A model generated the notes under the pieces. That model had not been told where the DNA came from and did not search any database. It was given only the letters and a program-made list of their open reading frames with translations. Positions 1-8,546 of a stretch of DNA of 64,000 nucleotides are shown here, piece by piece (position 1 is the first letter of the stretch; the number at the start of each line of letters is the position of its first letter). Origin of the DNA: Pseudooceanicola aestuarii (lineage in GTDB: Bacteria; Pseudomonadota; Alphaproteobacteria; Rhodobacterales; Rhodobacteraceae); NCBI RefSeq assembly GCF_010614805.1, contig NZ_JAAFZC010000001.1, forward strand, positions 2,702,522 to 2,766,521, in the 5' to 3' direction. A program made the position numbers and the translations under genes.

Positions 1-289
1 CCAGGTGCTGGGTGCCGAAGGCCAGCAGCGCAAAGGGCAGCACGTTGTTGATCACCCCCATCACCAGGAATGCGCCCCAGGTCCGCGTGTCGCGGGGCAC
101 CGGCAGCCGGGCGATCAGCACGAAGATCCACAGCGCCAGCATCGCCCAGAATGTCCGATGCAGGACCGAGGTCAGCGGCCCGACCTCGCGCAGCGCGATC
201 TTGATCGCCAGGAAGGAGCCGCCCCAGATCAGGCCCAGCAGTAGAAGCTGGCCCCAGGCGGCGCCGGAGATGGATTTTTGCGGTGTCAT
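1..289 (-). CDS. EamA/DMT-family transporter, partial (N-terminal part only)
   Basis: The ATG at 289-287 opens a frame that runs off the left edge of the window, giving 96 codons. The protein begins MTPQKSISGAAW and has a first hydrophobic helix with IWGGSFLAIK, the usual opening of EamA (drug/metabolite transporter) proteins. Helices near residues 42-60 and 75-90 follow. Family members are inner-membrane exporters of amino acids or small metabolites with ten helices; the substrate cannot be read from this fragment. It lies downstream of, and on the same strand as, a second EamA gene that ends at 437, with about 150 bases between them. The call rests on the start of the protein only. Confidence 0.7.
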   Translation of the reverse strand, partial: MTPQKSISGAAWGQLLLLGLIWGGSFLAIKIALREVGPLTSVLHRTFWAMLALWIFVLIARLPVPRDTRTWGAFLVMGVINNVLPFALLAFGTQHL

Positions 290-436
290 GCGGCGGAGAG
301 GATACCGGATCGCCGTGCGGCGCAACCCGGTTCCTGCGCCAAAGTGCGGCCGGGCGCGCGGATGAGAGAGGGGGGCGCGGACGGGGTCCCGGCCGCCCCC
401 TCCCGGCGGTCGCCCGGGCATCGGCCGGCACAGGCG

Positions 437-1324
437 CTAGCTGGGGCGCGTCTCGTACCGGATGTTGAGGTAATTGGCCGCAAAGATCACCGAGGCGCCA
501 AGCACCACCCAGATATCCAGCGGCTCCGCGTAAAAGCTCATCCCGACGATGGCGGCCAATGGCAGGCGCATGAAGTCCAGCGGCATGATCACCGCCGCCG
601 AGGCCAGAGACAGCGCCTGCGTCAGGCATAGATGCGCGGCCAGACCGCAGCAGCCGATCACCACCAGCCAGGGGGCCATTGCGGCGGTGGGCAGCGCGAT
701 GGACCCGTCGTACAGCGTGCAGACCAGCCCGAAAATTGTCTGAAGCACGGTCAGCCACAGAACGATGTTCAGCGTCGTCAGGGTCCGCGTCAGCTTCTTG
801 GTCATGATGCCGGTCAGGGCAAAGCACACGGCCCCCAGGGCAATGGCCAGCACGCCGATATTCACCGTCTCGATCCCCGGCCGGGTGACGATGAGGATGC
901 CCACGAAGCCCGCCAGCGTGGCCAGGATCCGGTTGCGGGTCATCGCCTCGCCCAGCAGCAGGGGCGACAGCACCAGAACCCAGATCGGGCCGGTGAATTC
1001 GATCGCGAAGACCTGCGCCAGCGGGATCACCGTGATGGCGAAGAACCAAAGATTCTGACCGATGAAATGCGCCCCGTTGCGCAAGACATGCAACCCCATC
1101 CGCGCCGTCGTCACCTGTCCCCAGCCGCCACGCCCGGTGATCAGCACGATCATCACAGCCAGCCCGACCAGGCTGCGATAGGTCATGATCTCGAACGTGT
1201 CATACTCCCCGGAAACGGCGCGCCCGGCGACGGCCATGCCAAGGAAACACACCACCGCCCCCATCATCCAGATGGCGGCGCGCAGCGTATCGCGGCGGGG
1301 GTCGGGTTGGGCAAGCGCGGTCAT
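437..1324 (-). CDS. EamA/DMT-family transporter
   Basis: A 295-residue integral membrane protein with about ten hydrophobic segments and the internally duplicated layout of EamA proteins. The first half contains FEIMTYRSLVGLAVM and the second half AAVIMPLDFMRLPLAAIVG, which occupy the equivalent TM3-4 positions. Members export small metabolites across the inner membrane; this branch resembles the RhaT/YdcZ-like DMT transporters found in many copies in Rhodobacterales, and the substrate is unknown. The start is taken at the ATG reading MTALAQPDPRRD (1324-1322). The frame stays open upstream from 1360, but those residues (MPFGGIRRRTGG) are polar and do not look like part of the family. It is one of three DMT exporters within the first 6.3 kb. 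Confidence 0.85.
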   Translation of the reverse strand: MTALAQPDPRRDTLRAAIWMMGAVVCFLGMAVAGRAVSGEYDTFEIMTYRSLVGLAVMIVLITGRGGWGQVTTARMGLHVLRNGAHFIGQNLWFFAITVIPLAQVFAIEFTGPIWVLVLSPLLLGEAMTRNRILATLAGFVGILIVTRPGIETVNIGVLAIALGAVCFALTGIMTKKLTRTLTTLNIVLWLTVLQTIFGLVCTLYDGSIALPTAAMAPWLVVIGCCGLAAHLCLTQALSLASAAVIMPLDFMRLPLAAIVGMSFYAEPLDIWVVLGASVIFAANYLNIRYETRPS

Positions 1325-1919
1325 GCCACCTGTCCTGCGCCGAATGCCACCAAAGGGCAAGCCGGTTCAGGCCCCGTTCGCGGCACGGGCGCAGTTGCAG
1401 GCGGTGCGCGGCGGAAGGGGGCCGGGGGGGCTGCCGTGCAATGGCCTACCCCCTCCCGCCGGGAGAAGAGAGGTCGGGCGCGTCGCATTTCGCCTTGGCG
1501 GTTTGGCGGTTGAAAAATGTGGGGGGGCGTCGCGCGGTGGTGTGTCTCCCTGCGTTGCGGCCCGGACAGGACGGTCTGGGGGCGGGGCGGATAGGTGTGC
1601 CTCAGATCCGCGCCGTGCGGGGTGTTCGCAGCCTGCCGGTCCGGGGCGCGCCCCGGCGCCACAGCGACCCGCACATCGCCGGTCTGACGGGCGCCCGTTC
1701 CGGTTTGGCCCTGTCGGGGGCAGCTTCGCCCGATGTTGTCCTGTCCGGGGCAACCTTGTCAGGCGCCACCTGTTCCCGGCGTCTCCCGCCATGTTGGCCT
1801 CCCCCGTGTTGGCCTCCCCCGGTGTCGCCTGCCGGCGAGACCCTTTGCTGAGTGCCGACCCATCCAGCAGCGCGCTTGTTCAACGGCGCGCCCGCCCTGC
1901 GATGCCCCTGGGATGCGGC
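1325..1919. other. Gene-free stretch
   Basis: About 595 GC-rich bases between two minus-strand membrane-protein genes. Several frames are open on both strands, as is usual at this GC content, but they are rich in Arg, Pro and Gly and resemble no family. The only structure seen is a 15-base perfect tandem pair, TGTTGGCCTCCCCCG, at 1792-1806 and 1807-1821. It presumably carries the promoter of the EamA gene; no clear promoter elements were recognised. Confidence 0.5.
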
Positions 1920-3167
1920 CTACATCAGCTCCGGCGTGCGTCCGACCCGCTTGGCCACGCGGGCCACCGTCAGGCCCTGCACGAGGATGGAGAAGATCAC
2001 CACGCAATAGGTCGCCGTCAGGATCAGCGGTTTCCACTCCCCTTCGGGCAGCGACAGGGCCAGCGCGACGGAGATCCCGCCCTTCAGCCCGCCCCAGGTC
2101 ATGATCTGGATCGTCCCCTGATCAAAGCTGCGGAACGGGCGCAGCAGCAGCACGGGCACCGACACCGCCGCCAGCCGCGCCACCAGCGCCAGGCCGATGG
2201 CCAGCACGCAGGCCAGCAGGTATTCGTCCTCGAAGGCCAGGGCAAAGACCTCGAAGCCGATCAGCAGGAACAGCACGGCATTCAGGATCTCGTCGATCAG
2301 CTTCCAGAAGGCATCGACATAACGCCGCGTCGCCTCGGACATGCCATGGCGGGCGCCGATATCCCCGATCAGAAGCCCCGCGCAGACCGCCATGATCGGG
2401 GCAGAGACATGCAACGCCACCGCCAGTTCATAGCCGCCAAAGGCCAGACCCAGGGTAATCAGCACCTCAAGGGAGGGATCGTCGATATGGCGCATCACCC
2501 GGAACACCAGCCAGCCCAGCACCAGCCCCAGGGCCGCGCCACCTCCGGCTTCCTGCACGAACAGGATCGCTGCATCGGCCAGACCGCTGCCATGGGCGTC
2601 GTCACCGGGAAAGGCCATGCCCAGCAGCACCAGGAACACGACGTAGCCGACGCCGTCGTTGAACAGACTCTCCCCCGCGATCTTGGTCTCCAGCGTCTTG
2701 GGCAGGTCGGCCTCCCGCAGGACGCCCAACACCGCCACCGGATCGGTGGGCGAGATCAGAGCCCCGAAGACCAGCGCCACCAGGATCGGCATTCCGCAGA
2801 TCGCCGCAAAGCCCAGGCCGAAGATCACCGTAGACAGCCCGACGCCGATGGTGGCCATCAGCAGCACCAGCCGCCATTGCCGGCGCAGGTCCGACAGCTT
2901 GACATGCAGTGCCCCGGCAAACAGCAGCAGGCCCAGCATCCCCTCCATCAGCGCCTCGGAGAAATCGATGCCGATGACGATCCCGCGCACCTGTGCCGCG
3001 ACCTCCAGCTCCGGCGCCACCAGGTCCAGCGCCAGCACGGCGAAGGACGACACCAGCGCCACCAGCAGGATCCCGATGGCCGAGGGCAGCTTGAGCGTGA
3101 AGTAATTCACCGCGCCAAAGGCACCGGCAAGGACAATCAGGAGAGAGGCGATCTGAAGCAGGGACAT
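1920..3167 (-). CDS. Na+(K+)/H+ antiporter, CPA1 (NhaP) family
   Basis: A 415-residue inner-membrane protein with about twelve helices that exchanges Na+ or K+ for protons. The diagnostic motifs are SPTDPVAVLGVL in the fifth helix region and GESLFNDGVGYV in the next. The Asn-Asp of the latter is the ion-binding pair of electroneutral CPA1 exchangers, whereas CPA2 exchangers have Asp-Asp. There is no C-terminal regulatory tail: the protein stops soon after the last helix, so it is a short NhaP type. The start is placed at MSLLQIASLL (ATG 3167-3165), with GGAG about ten bases upstream; the seven codons before it (to 3188) are not hydrophobic and are probably untranslated. It is monocistronic as far as can be seen. 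Confidence 0.9.
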   Translation of the reverse strand: MSLLQIASLLIVLAGAFGAVNYFTLKLPSAIGILLVALVSSFAVLALDLVAPELEVAAQVRGIVIGIDFSEALMEGMLGLLLFAGALHVKLSDLRRQWRLVLLMATIGVGLSTVIFGLGFAAICGMPILVALVFGALISPTDPVAVLGVLREADLPKTLETKIAGESLFNDGVGYVVFLVLLGMAFPGDDAHGSGLADAAILFVQEAGGGAALGLVLGWLVFRVMRHIDDPSLEVLITLGLAFGGYELAVALHVSAPIMAVCAGLLIGDIGARHGMSEATRRYVDAFWKLIDEILNAVLFLLIGFEVFALAFEDEYLLACVLAIGLALVARLAAVSVPVLLLRPFRSFDQGTIQIMTWGGLKGGISVALALSLPEGEWKPLILTATYCVVIFSILVQGLTVARVAKRVGRTPELM

Positions 3168-3868
3168 CGGGAGGCTCCGCATGGGCACAGGATGCCCCGC
3201 GATAGCACCTCGCCCCCTGTCACGCCATCACGGATCGGTTTGGGGGAGAGACAAGGGCGGGAAGGGGTGAGAGGTATCCTCGGCTCGCCGGGCCATCACG
3301 GATCGGTTTGGGGGTGCGGAAGAGCTGTGACGCCAAGGGACCGCGACGTTCAGGCGGGCGGTGCGACCGGGCGCGGAAATTCAGGGAAGGGCGAAGGGCG
3401 GCTTCGATCCGAAGACTTCGCCACGGCAAACCATGCCTGTCGGTATCTCGCTCGCGCGCCCGCCGCGCAACAATGAGCCGGCCCAAGGCTGGCGGGGCCC
3501 GGAGCGGGATCCGGGTCAAGAATGTCAGCGCGTCGTAAGGCTTCTTTCCCGCGATTGCCCTTTCCCCCGTTACGCAGGCCAGCCCTGGGGGGCGCCCGAT
3601 CAGGCCGGTGCGGACGGATCGGAACTGGCGGGTCTGGCGGGTAGGTGTCGGGCGATCCCGCCGCCCACCAGATGCGCTGGCACCACCAGGTGTTAGGTCG
3701 TGTGGAAGGGGCGTGACGGAATAATGGAGAGAGAGGAGCGGTCGGGCGATCCTGCCGCTTCTTGCCCTCCATCGCGCTACCTGCGTTCAAGGGTTGTCGA
3801 ACGTCGGGGAACGGGCGGGGATACTGGAGATGTGGTAGGGATCATACCGCACCTCCGGTGGCCGGACC
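3168..3868. other. Gene-free stretch with a direct repeat
   Basis: About 700 bases between the antiporter (reading left) and the end of the phosphatase-fold gene. Open frames on both strands give Arg/Pro-rich proteins without family resemblance, so I call no gene. The one clear structure is a 23-base direct repeat, listed separately. The right-hand part (3700-3868) is less GC-biased but also shows no gene. Confidence 0.5.
3224..3314. repeat. 23-bp direct repeat, two copies 68 bp apart
   Basis: The same 23 bases (core CACGGATCGGTTTGGGGG) occur at 3224-3246 and 3292-3314, directly upstream of the antiporter start. The copies are exact. They could be regulator sites for the antiporter or simply a small local duplication; nothing else supports either reading. 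Confidence 0.6.
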
Positions 3869-4609
3869 TCAAGGTGACTCTGCTATCCGGGACAGATCCA
3901 CCACCAGCGGCAGGTGGTCGGAGGCGATGCGCGCGGGGCGGGTGATGTGGGCGTGCACCGGGCCGGCGTGCAGGCCGGCGGCCTGGGCCTGACTGCTGAG
4001 CGCGAAGCGGTCCAGCGCGCCGACGGGGCGCGGCGCGGGGTAGCCGGGCGGGCAGGGCAGCAGATCAAAATCGCGCAGCTCTGCCGCCAGCGCCAGGGGG
4101 GCGCCCCAATGGTTGAAATCGCCCGCGATCAGCGTCGGGCGGATCGGGTGACGCTCCAGCTGGCGCCGGATCTCCGACACTTGGCGCAGCCGGTCGCGGG
4201 TCAGCAGCGACAGGTGGACGCCGACCACGCGCAAAGGCCCCAGCACGGTGTCCAGATCAGCCAGGATCGCGCCGCGCGGTTCGATCCCCGGCAGGGTCAG
4301 CGTGTCCAGCCCTTCGACCGCGATCCCCGGCCGCAGCAGCATCGCATTGCCATGCCAGCCCAGCGACACGCCCGGCCCGGCGCCATCGGGGGTGGCAAAG
4401 GGCAGGGCGTGCCATCCCTCCGCCTGCAAAAGGTCTGGCGGCAGGGCGGCAGGACGGGGGGGCAACCGCTTGTCGGCTTCTTGCAGGACCGCGATCTGGG
4501 CGCCGGTATCCTCCAGCACTTCCAGCGCGCGATGGGGGTTGCGCCGCAGGTCCAGCCCGACACATTTCTGCAAGTTGTAGGTTGCGATCCGCAGGCGGGG
4601 TGCTTTCAT
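3869..4609 (-). CDS. Endonuclease/exonuclease/phosphatase (EEP) family protein
   Basis: A 246-residue protein with the DNase I-like phosphoesterase fold. Motifs in order: RIATYNLQKC near residue 7 (the Asn of the first strand), AVLQEADKR near 40 (the metal-binding Glu), VVGVHLSLLTRDRL near 130, TLIAGDFNHW near 160 (Asp and Asn of the GDFN motif), and ASDHLPLVVDL near the C-terminus (the catalytic Asp-His pair). All key residues are present, so it should be an active Mg2+-dependent nuclease or phosphodiesterase; nucleic acid, phospholipid and inositol-phosphate substrates are all known in the superfamily. The start is at MKAPRLRIATYN (ATG 4609-4607). The open frame continues to 4858 but that extension is the antisense of the neighbouring gene. 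Confidence 0.88.
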   Translation of the reverse strand: MKAPRLRIATYNLQKCVGLDLRRNPHRALEVLEDTGAQIAVLQEADKRLPPRPAALPPDLLQAEGWHALPFATPDGAGPGVSLGWHGNAMLLRPGIAVEGLDTLTLPGIEPRGAILADLDTVLGPLRVVGVHLSLLTRDRLRQVSEIRRQLERHPIRPTLIAGDFNHWGAPLALAAELRDFDLLPCPPGYPAPRPVGALDRFALSSQAQAAGLHAGPVHAHITRPARIASDHLPLVVDLSRIAESP

Positions 4610-5303
4610 GGAGAGAGACCTCGCATGCTTGGGAAAGGTTGTCATCTTGTTCAGTGAACAGACCCTCGTCGCCCGCCTGATCTGGGCCGCGTTGCTGATA
4701 TCGGCGGCGGTTTCGCTGATCCTTGGCCGCTGGTCGCTGACCTTCGTGTCGCTTGCGACGCTGGGGCTGTCGGTGGCGCCGCTGTTCGTCGCGCGCTGGG
4801 TAGAGGTGCGTGTGCCGCCGTCCTTCATCGCGGCGATGGTGATCTTTGTCGGCGGCACGCTGTTTCTGGGCGAGGTATTCGATTTCTACGAACGGTTCTG
4901 GTGGTGGGACATCGCGATGCATGGTGGCTCTGCCGTGGGGTTCGGGCTGATCGGCTTTGTCCTGGTGTTCATGATGTTTCAGGGCGACCGTTACGCCGCG
5001 CCGCCCTGGGCGATCTCGCTGTTCGCGTTCTGCTTTGCCGTCGCCATCGGCGCCGCCTGGGAGGTCTTTGAATTCAGCATGGACCAGCTGCTGGGCACCA
5101 ATATGCAGAAATCCGGGCTGCTGGACACGATGGGCGACCTGATCGTCGACATGATCGGCGCCAGCCTGGGCGCGCTGACGGGGTTCGCCTATCTCAAGGG
5201 GCAGCAGCTGAGCGGGATGACCGGGCTGATCGCCGAATTCGTCAAACGCAACCCGCGGTTCTTCCGTCGTCACGGGACGGGCCGGAAAGCAAAGCGGAAA
5301 TAA
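4608..5303 (+). CDS. Integral membrane protein, possibly DUF2238/YjdF-like
   Basis: Up to 231 residues with about six hydrophobic helices, then a basic tail ending RRHGTGRKAKRK. Recognisable elements are WWWDIAMHGGSAVGFGLIGF, GAAWEVFEFSMDQ and DTMGDLIVDMIGASLGAL. The pattern of a WE-F-E helix followed by DTxxDLxxDxxGA resembles the YjdF (DUF2238) family, whose function is unknown; I hold that assignment loosely. The start is uncertain. The ATG at 4608 shares its bases with the start codon of the divergent gene (CATG at 4607-4610). A TTG at 4647, preceded by GGGAAAGG, would start just before the first helix and is a realistic alternative. Confidence 0.75.
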   Translation: MERDLACLGKVVILFSEQTLVARLIWAALLISAAVSLILGRWSLTFVSLATLGLSVAPLFVARWVEVRVPPSFIAAMVIFVGGTLFLGEVFDFYERFWWWDIAMHGGSAVGFGLIGFVLVFMMFQGDRYAAPPWAISLFAFCFAVAIGAAWEVFEFSMDQLLGTNMQKSGLLDTMGDLIVDMIGASLGALTGFAYLKGQQLSGMTGLIAEFVKRNPRFFRRHGTGRKAKRK

Positions 5304-5355
5304 CGACTTGACCTCCTGCGCGCGGCGGCGTCCACATGGCGCCGAGGGAGGAGAC

Positions 5356-6228
5356 ATGCGCAAGGACAGGATTGACCTGGCCGGGGCGGCCGGGCTTGTG
5401 CTGGTTTCGGTCATATTGGGCACCAACCAGATCGCGATCAAGCTGACGGGCAGTGGCATCGCGCCAGTCTACCAGGTGGCGCTACGCTCGGTCGGGGCCG
5501 TGCTGGTGCTGGCCGTCTGGATGGCCTGGCGGCGGGTGCCGTTCCGGGTGAACCGGCGGACCCTGGGGCCGGGGCTGGTGCTGGGCGTGTTTTTCGCGGT
5601 GGAATTCGTGGCGTTGTTCCTGGCGCTCGACCTGACCAGCGTGTCGCGTGCCTCCATCATCTTCTACTCCATGCCGGTGCATCTGAGCCTGGCCGCGAAT
5701 TTCCTTCTGCCCGGCGAAAGGCTGACCCGCCAGCGTGTGCTGGGTCTGGTGCTGGCGATGGCGGGAGTGGTCGTGGTCATGGCCGATCGCGGTGGCGGCG
5801 AGGCTTCGCTTCTGGGTGATGTGCTGGCGCTGGTGGGTGCGCTGGGCTGGGCCGGGATCGCGCTGCTGGTGCGGATCTCGCCATTACAGAAGGCCTACCC
5901 CGAAGAGCAGTTGATGTGGCAGATTCTGGTCTCCGCGCCGCTGCTGCTGATCGCGGCACCGCTGTTCGGGCCGATGCTGCGCGACATTGGCTGGATCCAT
6001 CTGCCGTTGATGGCGTTCCAGGTGCTGTTGGTGTCGACCTTCGTATTCCTGTTGTGGTTTCACCTGCTGCGGGTCTACCCGGCGTCGAACGTTGCCAGCT
6101 TCTCCTTTCTTGCGCCGGTGGTCTCCGTCACACTTGCCTGGTTGGCGCTGGGCGAGCCGATGCACCTGAGTGTGTTGGCCGCGCTGGCGCTGGTGGCGGC
6201 GGGGATATTCCTGATCAACCGGGGATAG
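5356..6228 (+). CDS. EamA/DMT-family transporter
   Basis: A 290-residue inner-membrane protein with ten hydrophobic segments in two EamA repeats. The first repeat contains ILGTNQIAIKL and PVYQVALRSVGAVLVLAVW; the second contains ALVGALGWAGIALLVR and a C-terminal LAWLALGEPMHLSVLAALAL, where the Gly-Glu-Pro before the last helices is characteristic. Members export small metabolites; the substrate is unknown. The start is the ATG at 5356, preceded by an excellent GGGAGGAG six bases upstream. Open codons back to 5308 are not needed. It follows the preceding membrane-protein gene by 52 bases on the same strand and may be co-transcribed with it. Confidence 0.88.
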   Translation: MRKDRIDLAGAAGLVLVSVILGTNQIAIKLTGSGIAPVYQVALRSVGAVLVLAVWMAWRRVPFRVNRRTLGPGLVLGVFFAVEFVALFLALDLTSVSRASIIFYSMPVHLSLAANFLLPGERLTRQRVLGLVLAMAGVVVVMADRGGGEASLLGDVLALVGALGWAGIALLVRISPLQKAYPEEQLMWQILVSAPLLLIAAPLFGPMLRDIGWIHLPLMAFQVLLVSTFVFLLWFHLLRVYPASNVASFSFLAPVVSVTLAWLALGEPMHLSVLAALALVAAGIFLINRG

Positions 6229-6683
6229 CGGGGCGGCGGAGGTTTCCGAACCGTCTGGCGGTTCTGGTCGGACGGGCGGATCAGACCCCTCGGGCGATTC
6301 CGCTCCGTCGGGTCATCCAGTCCCGACTGTAGTTTCAGGACGGACCGTAGGTTCTGATCGCACAGGCACGTCTGACACTTCGGTCAGGACAGACTGTCGG
6401 ACCATGCGTGGCCGCAGCGTCGGTAGGGTGTTCCGTACGGCGGCGTATGTCTGGGGCCGACTTCGGGCTGTACGGGCCTCAAAAGCCTTGTGTGAAGTTT
6501 TCGTAAATGTTGTGGTTGTCGGGGTGAAACAGCGCCCGGTCCGATTGACGCTTTAAGGATTTATGAAATAGGAAAATAGTGCCGGGCCGATCGGGAAGAC
6601 ATGACCCGGCCCGATCTTTCGGGGCGGTGCCCCAGCATACCAACCTGCATACCGAACCTGCGCGCGCAGATATTGGAGACATC
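6229..6683. other. Gene-free stretch upstream of the phosphonate operon
   Basis: About 455 bases without a supported gene. The section 6480-6580 is distinctly more AT-rich and is the likely promoter region of phnD. I looked for a Pho box (two CTGTCAT-like half sites eleven bases apart) and did not see a convincing one. An imperfect dyad (CGGGCCG ... CGGCCCG) spans roughly 6583-6617 in the presumed leader. Confidence 0.45.
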
Positions 6684-7640
6684 ATGACCTACCTGACCCA
6701 CGCCATTTCGGCGATCGCCCTGACCGCGGCCCTGGCCGTTCCCGCCAGCGCCGAATTCACGCTGAGCGACCGGTACACCGATGCCGATGGCGATCTGATC
6801 GCGGATATCCCCTCGGATGCGGCGGACCAGATCGACCCCTCCACGCTGATCTTCGCCTATACCCCGGTCGAGGATCCCGCCGTCTATGCCGAGGTCTGGT
6901 CCGAGTTCCTGGACCACATGGGCGAGAAGACCGGCAAGAAGGTGCAGTTCTTCCCCGTCCAGTCCAACGCCGCCCAGATCGAGGCGATGCGCGCCGGGCG
7001 TCTGCATGTCGCCGGGTTCAACACCGGCTCCAACCCGCTGGCCGTGGCCTGTGCCGGTCTGCGCCCCTTTGCCATGATGGCGGCCGAGGACGGCTCCTTC
7101 GGCTACGAGATGGAAATCATCACTTACCCCGGCTCCGGCATCGAGGCCGTGGAGGACATCAAGGGCAACCAGATGGCCTTTACCTCCGAGACGTCGAATT
7201 CAGGGTTCAAGGCCCCCTCCGCCATCCTCAAGGCGGATTTCGACATGGAAGCGGGCCGCGATTTCGAACCTGTCTTCTCGGGCAAGCATGACAATTCCAT
7301 CCTCGGCGTCGCCAACAAGGACTACCCGGCCGCCGCCATCGCCAATTCGGTCAAGGGCCGGATGCTGGAGCGTGAGGTCGTCACCGAGGACCAGCTTTCG
7401 GTGATCTACACCTCGCAGACCTTCCCGACGACGGGCTACGGCGTGGCGCATAACCTGACCCCCGAGTTGCAGGACAAGATCAAGGACGCGTTCTTCTCCT
7501 TCGATTGGGAAGGCACCGCGCTGGCCGAGGAATTCGGCAAGAGCGGCGAAGCCCAGTTCATCGAGATCGGGTTCAAGGACGATTGGGCCGTGATCCGCAA
7601 GATCGACGAGGCCAACGGCGTCTCCTACGATTGCCAATAA
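6684..7640 (+). CDS. phnD: Phosphonate ABC transporter, periplasmic binding protein
   Basis: A 318-residue exported protein of the PhnD (phosphate/phosphite/phosphonate-binding) family. The signal peptide runs MTYLTHAISAIALTAALAVPASA with cleavage likely before EFTLSD. Family landmarks follow: LIFAYTPVEDPAVYAEVW (the binding-pocket Tyr region), MRAGRLHVAGFNTGSNPLAVACAG, and TSETSNSGFKAPSAIL, the Ser/Thr-rich loop that holds the phosphonate oxyanion. The start is the ATG at 6684 with GGAG seven bases upstream; a longer open frame from 6579 is not needed and would bury the signal peptide. It is the first gene of phnD-phnC-phnE-phnE and is separated from phnC by a hairpin, which suggests that the binding protein is made in excess. 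Phosphite or phosphate cannot be excluded as ligand. Confidence 0.92.
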   Translation: MTYLTHAISAIALTAALAVPASAEFTLSDRYTDADGDLIADIPSDAADQIDPSTLIFAYTPVEDPAVYAEVWSEFLDHMGEKTGKKVQFFPVQSNAAQIEAMRAGRLHVAGFNTGSNPLAVACAGLRPFAMMAAEDGSFGYEMEIITYPGSGIEAVEDIKGNQMAFTSETSNSGFKAPSAILKADFDMEAGRDFEPVFSGKHDNSILGVANKDYPAAAIANSVKGRMLEREVVTEDQLSVIYTSQTFPTTGYGVAHNLTPELQDKIKDAFFSFDWEGTALAEEFGKSGEAQFIEIGFKDDWAVIRKIDEANGVSYDCQ

Positions 7641-7678
7641 GCCGGGCCCAGGCTCGGACAACAGGTCACAAGACCATG

Positions 7679-7703
7679 GACAGGCGGGAAAATCCCGCCT
7701 GTC
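7679..7703 (+). promoter_or_regulatory. Intercistronic stem-loop between phnD and phnC
   Basis: A perfect 11-base-pair stem (7679-7689 with 7693-7703, GACAGGCGGGA paired with TCCCGCCTGTC) with an AAA loop lies 38 bases after the phnD stop and 21 bases before phnC. There is no long T-run after it, so it is more likely to be a leaky terminator or a 3'-end stabiliser that raises phnD mRNA above phnCEE mRNA. Confidence 0.75.
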
Positions 7704-7724
7704 GCTTATCCGGAGAGAACGTGC

Positions 7725-8546
7725 ATGTTGAAGCTGATTGACCTGTCCAAGACATACAGGACAGGTGACGCGGCCCTGAGCGCCGTGTCGCTGGAGGTTC
7801 CCAAGGGCCAGGTCGTCGGCCTGATCGGACCGTCGGGCGCCGGAAAATCCACCCTGATCCGCTGTATCAACCGGCTGGTCGAACCCAGCAGCGGCGAAGT
7901 CCGCCTTGGCGATGTCGACCTGGTGAAGCTGGGCCGGGTGGAGTTGCGCCGGCAGCGGCGCAGGATCGGGATGATCTTCCAGGAATACGCCCTGGTCGAA
8001 CGGCTGACGGTGATGGAGAACGTCCTGTCCGGCCGCCTGGGCTACGTGCCGTTCTGGCGCAGCTGGCTGCGCCGCTTTGAACCCGCCGACATCCGGCGCG
8101 CCTACGAATTGCTGGACCGTGTCGGGCTGATGCAGCACGCCGACAAGCGCGCCGATGCATTGTCGGGCGGTCAACGCCAGCGGGTGGGCATCGCCCGCGC
8201 CCTGGCGCAGGATCCGGACCTGCTGCTGGTGGACGAACCCACCGCCAGCCTGGATCCCAAGACCAGCCGCCAGATCATGCGCCTGCTGACGGAGATCTGC
8301 GCCGAACGCGGGCTGCCCGCGATCGTCAACATCCACGACGTGCCGTTGGCCCAGCAATTCATGCAGCGCATCGTTGGCCTGCAATCCGGGGTCGTGGTTT
8401 TCGATGGCAGCCCCGCAAAGCTGACGGAAGACGCCCTGACCCGCATCTACGGGGCGGAGGATTGGGACGCCATGCGCCGCGGGGACGAGGAACAGGCAGA
8501 GGCGGAGCGCGACGCCGCGCAGGCGCTGGCCGGGGTCGGCGCATGA
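7725..8546 (+). CDS. phnC: Phosphonate ABC transporter, ATP-binding protein
   Basis: A 273-residue cytoplasmic ATPase that powers phosphonate import through the PhnE permeases. Walker A is GPSGAGKST (about residues 36-44), the signature is [15 protein letters not shown], and Walker B is [13 protein letters not shown]. The stretch [22 protein letters not shown] after the Q-loop is typical of PhnC rather than of other importers. The ATG at 7725 has GGAGAG eight bases upstream. Its stop overlaps the start of the first phnE by four bases (ATGA, 8543-8546), implying translational coupling. The C-terminal tail ([16 protein letters not shown]) is a short acidic extension. Confidence 0.93.
   Translation: MLKLIDLSKTYRTGDAALSAVSLEVPKGQVVGLIGPSGAGKSTLIRCINRLVEPSSGEVRLGDVDLVKLGRVELRRQRRRIGMIFQEYALVERLTVMENVLSGRLGYVPFWRSWLRRFEPADIRRAYELLDRVGLMQHADKRADALSGGQRQRVGIARALAQDPDLLLVDEPTASLDPKTSRQIMRLLTEICAERGLPAIVNIHDVPLAQQFMQRIVGLQSGVVVFDGSPAKLTEDALTRIYGAEDWDAMRRGDEEQAEAERDAAQALAGVGA

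Noticed and set aside
1185..3476. A 763-codon plus-strand open frame across the antiporter and flanking gaps.
   Set aside because: Antisense to the NhaP-type gene over most of its length; His/Gln/Arg-rich with no motif.
6480..6683. A Pho box upstream of phnD.
   Set aside because: I searched for paired CTGTCAT-like half sites at the right spacing and found none convincing; phosphate control cannot be claimed from the sequence.
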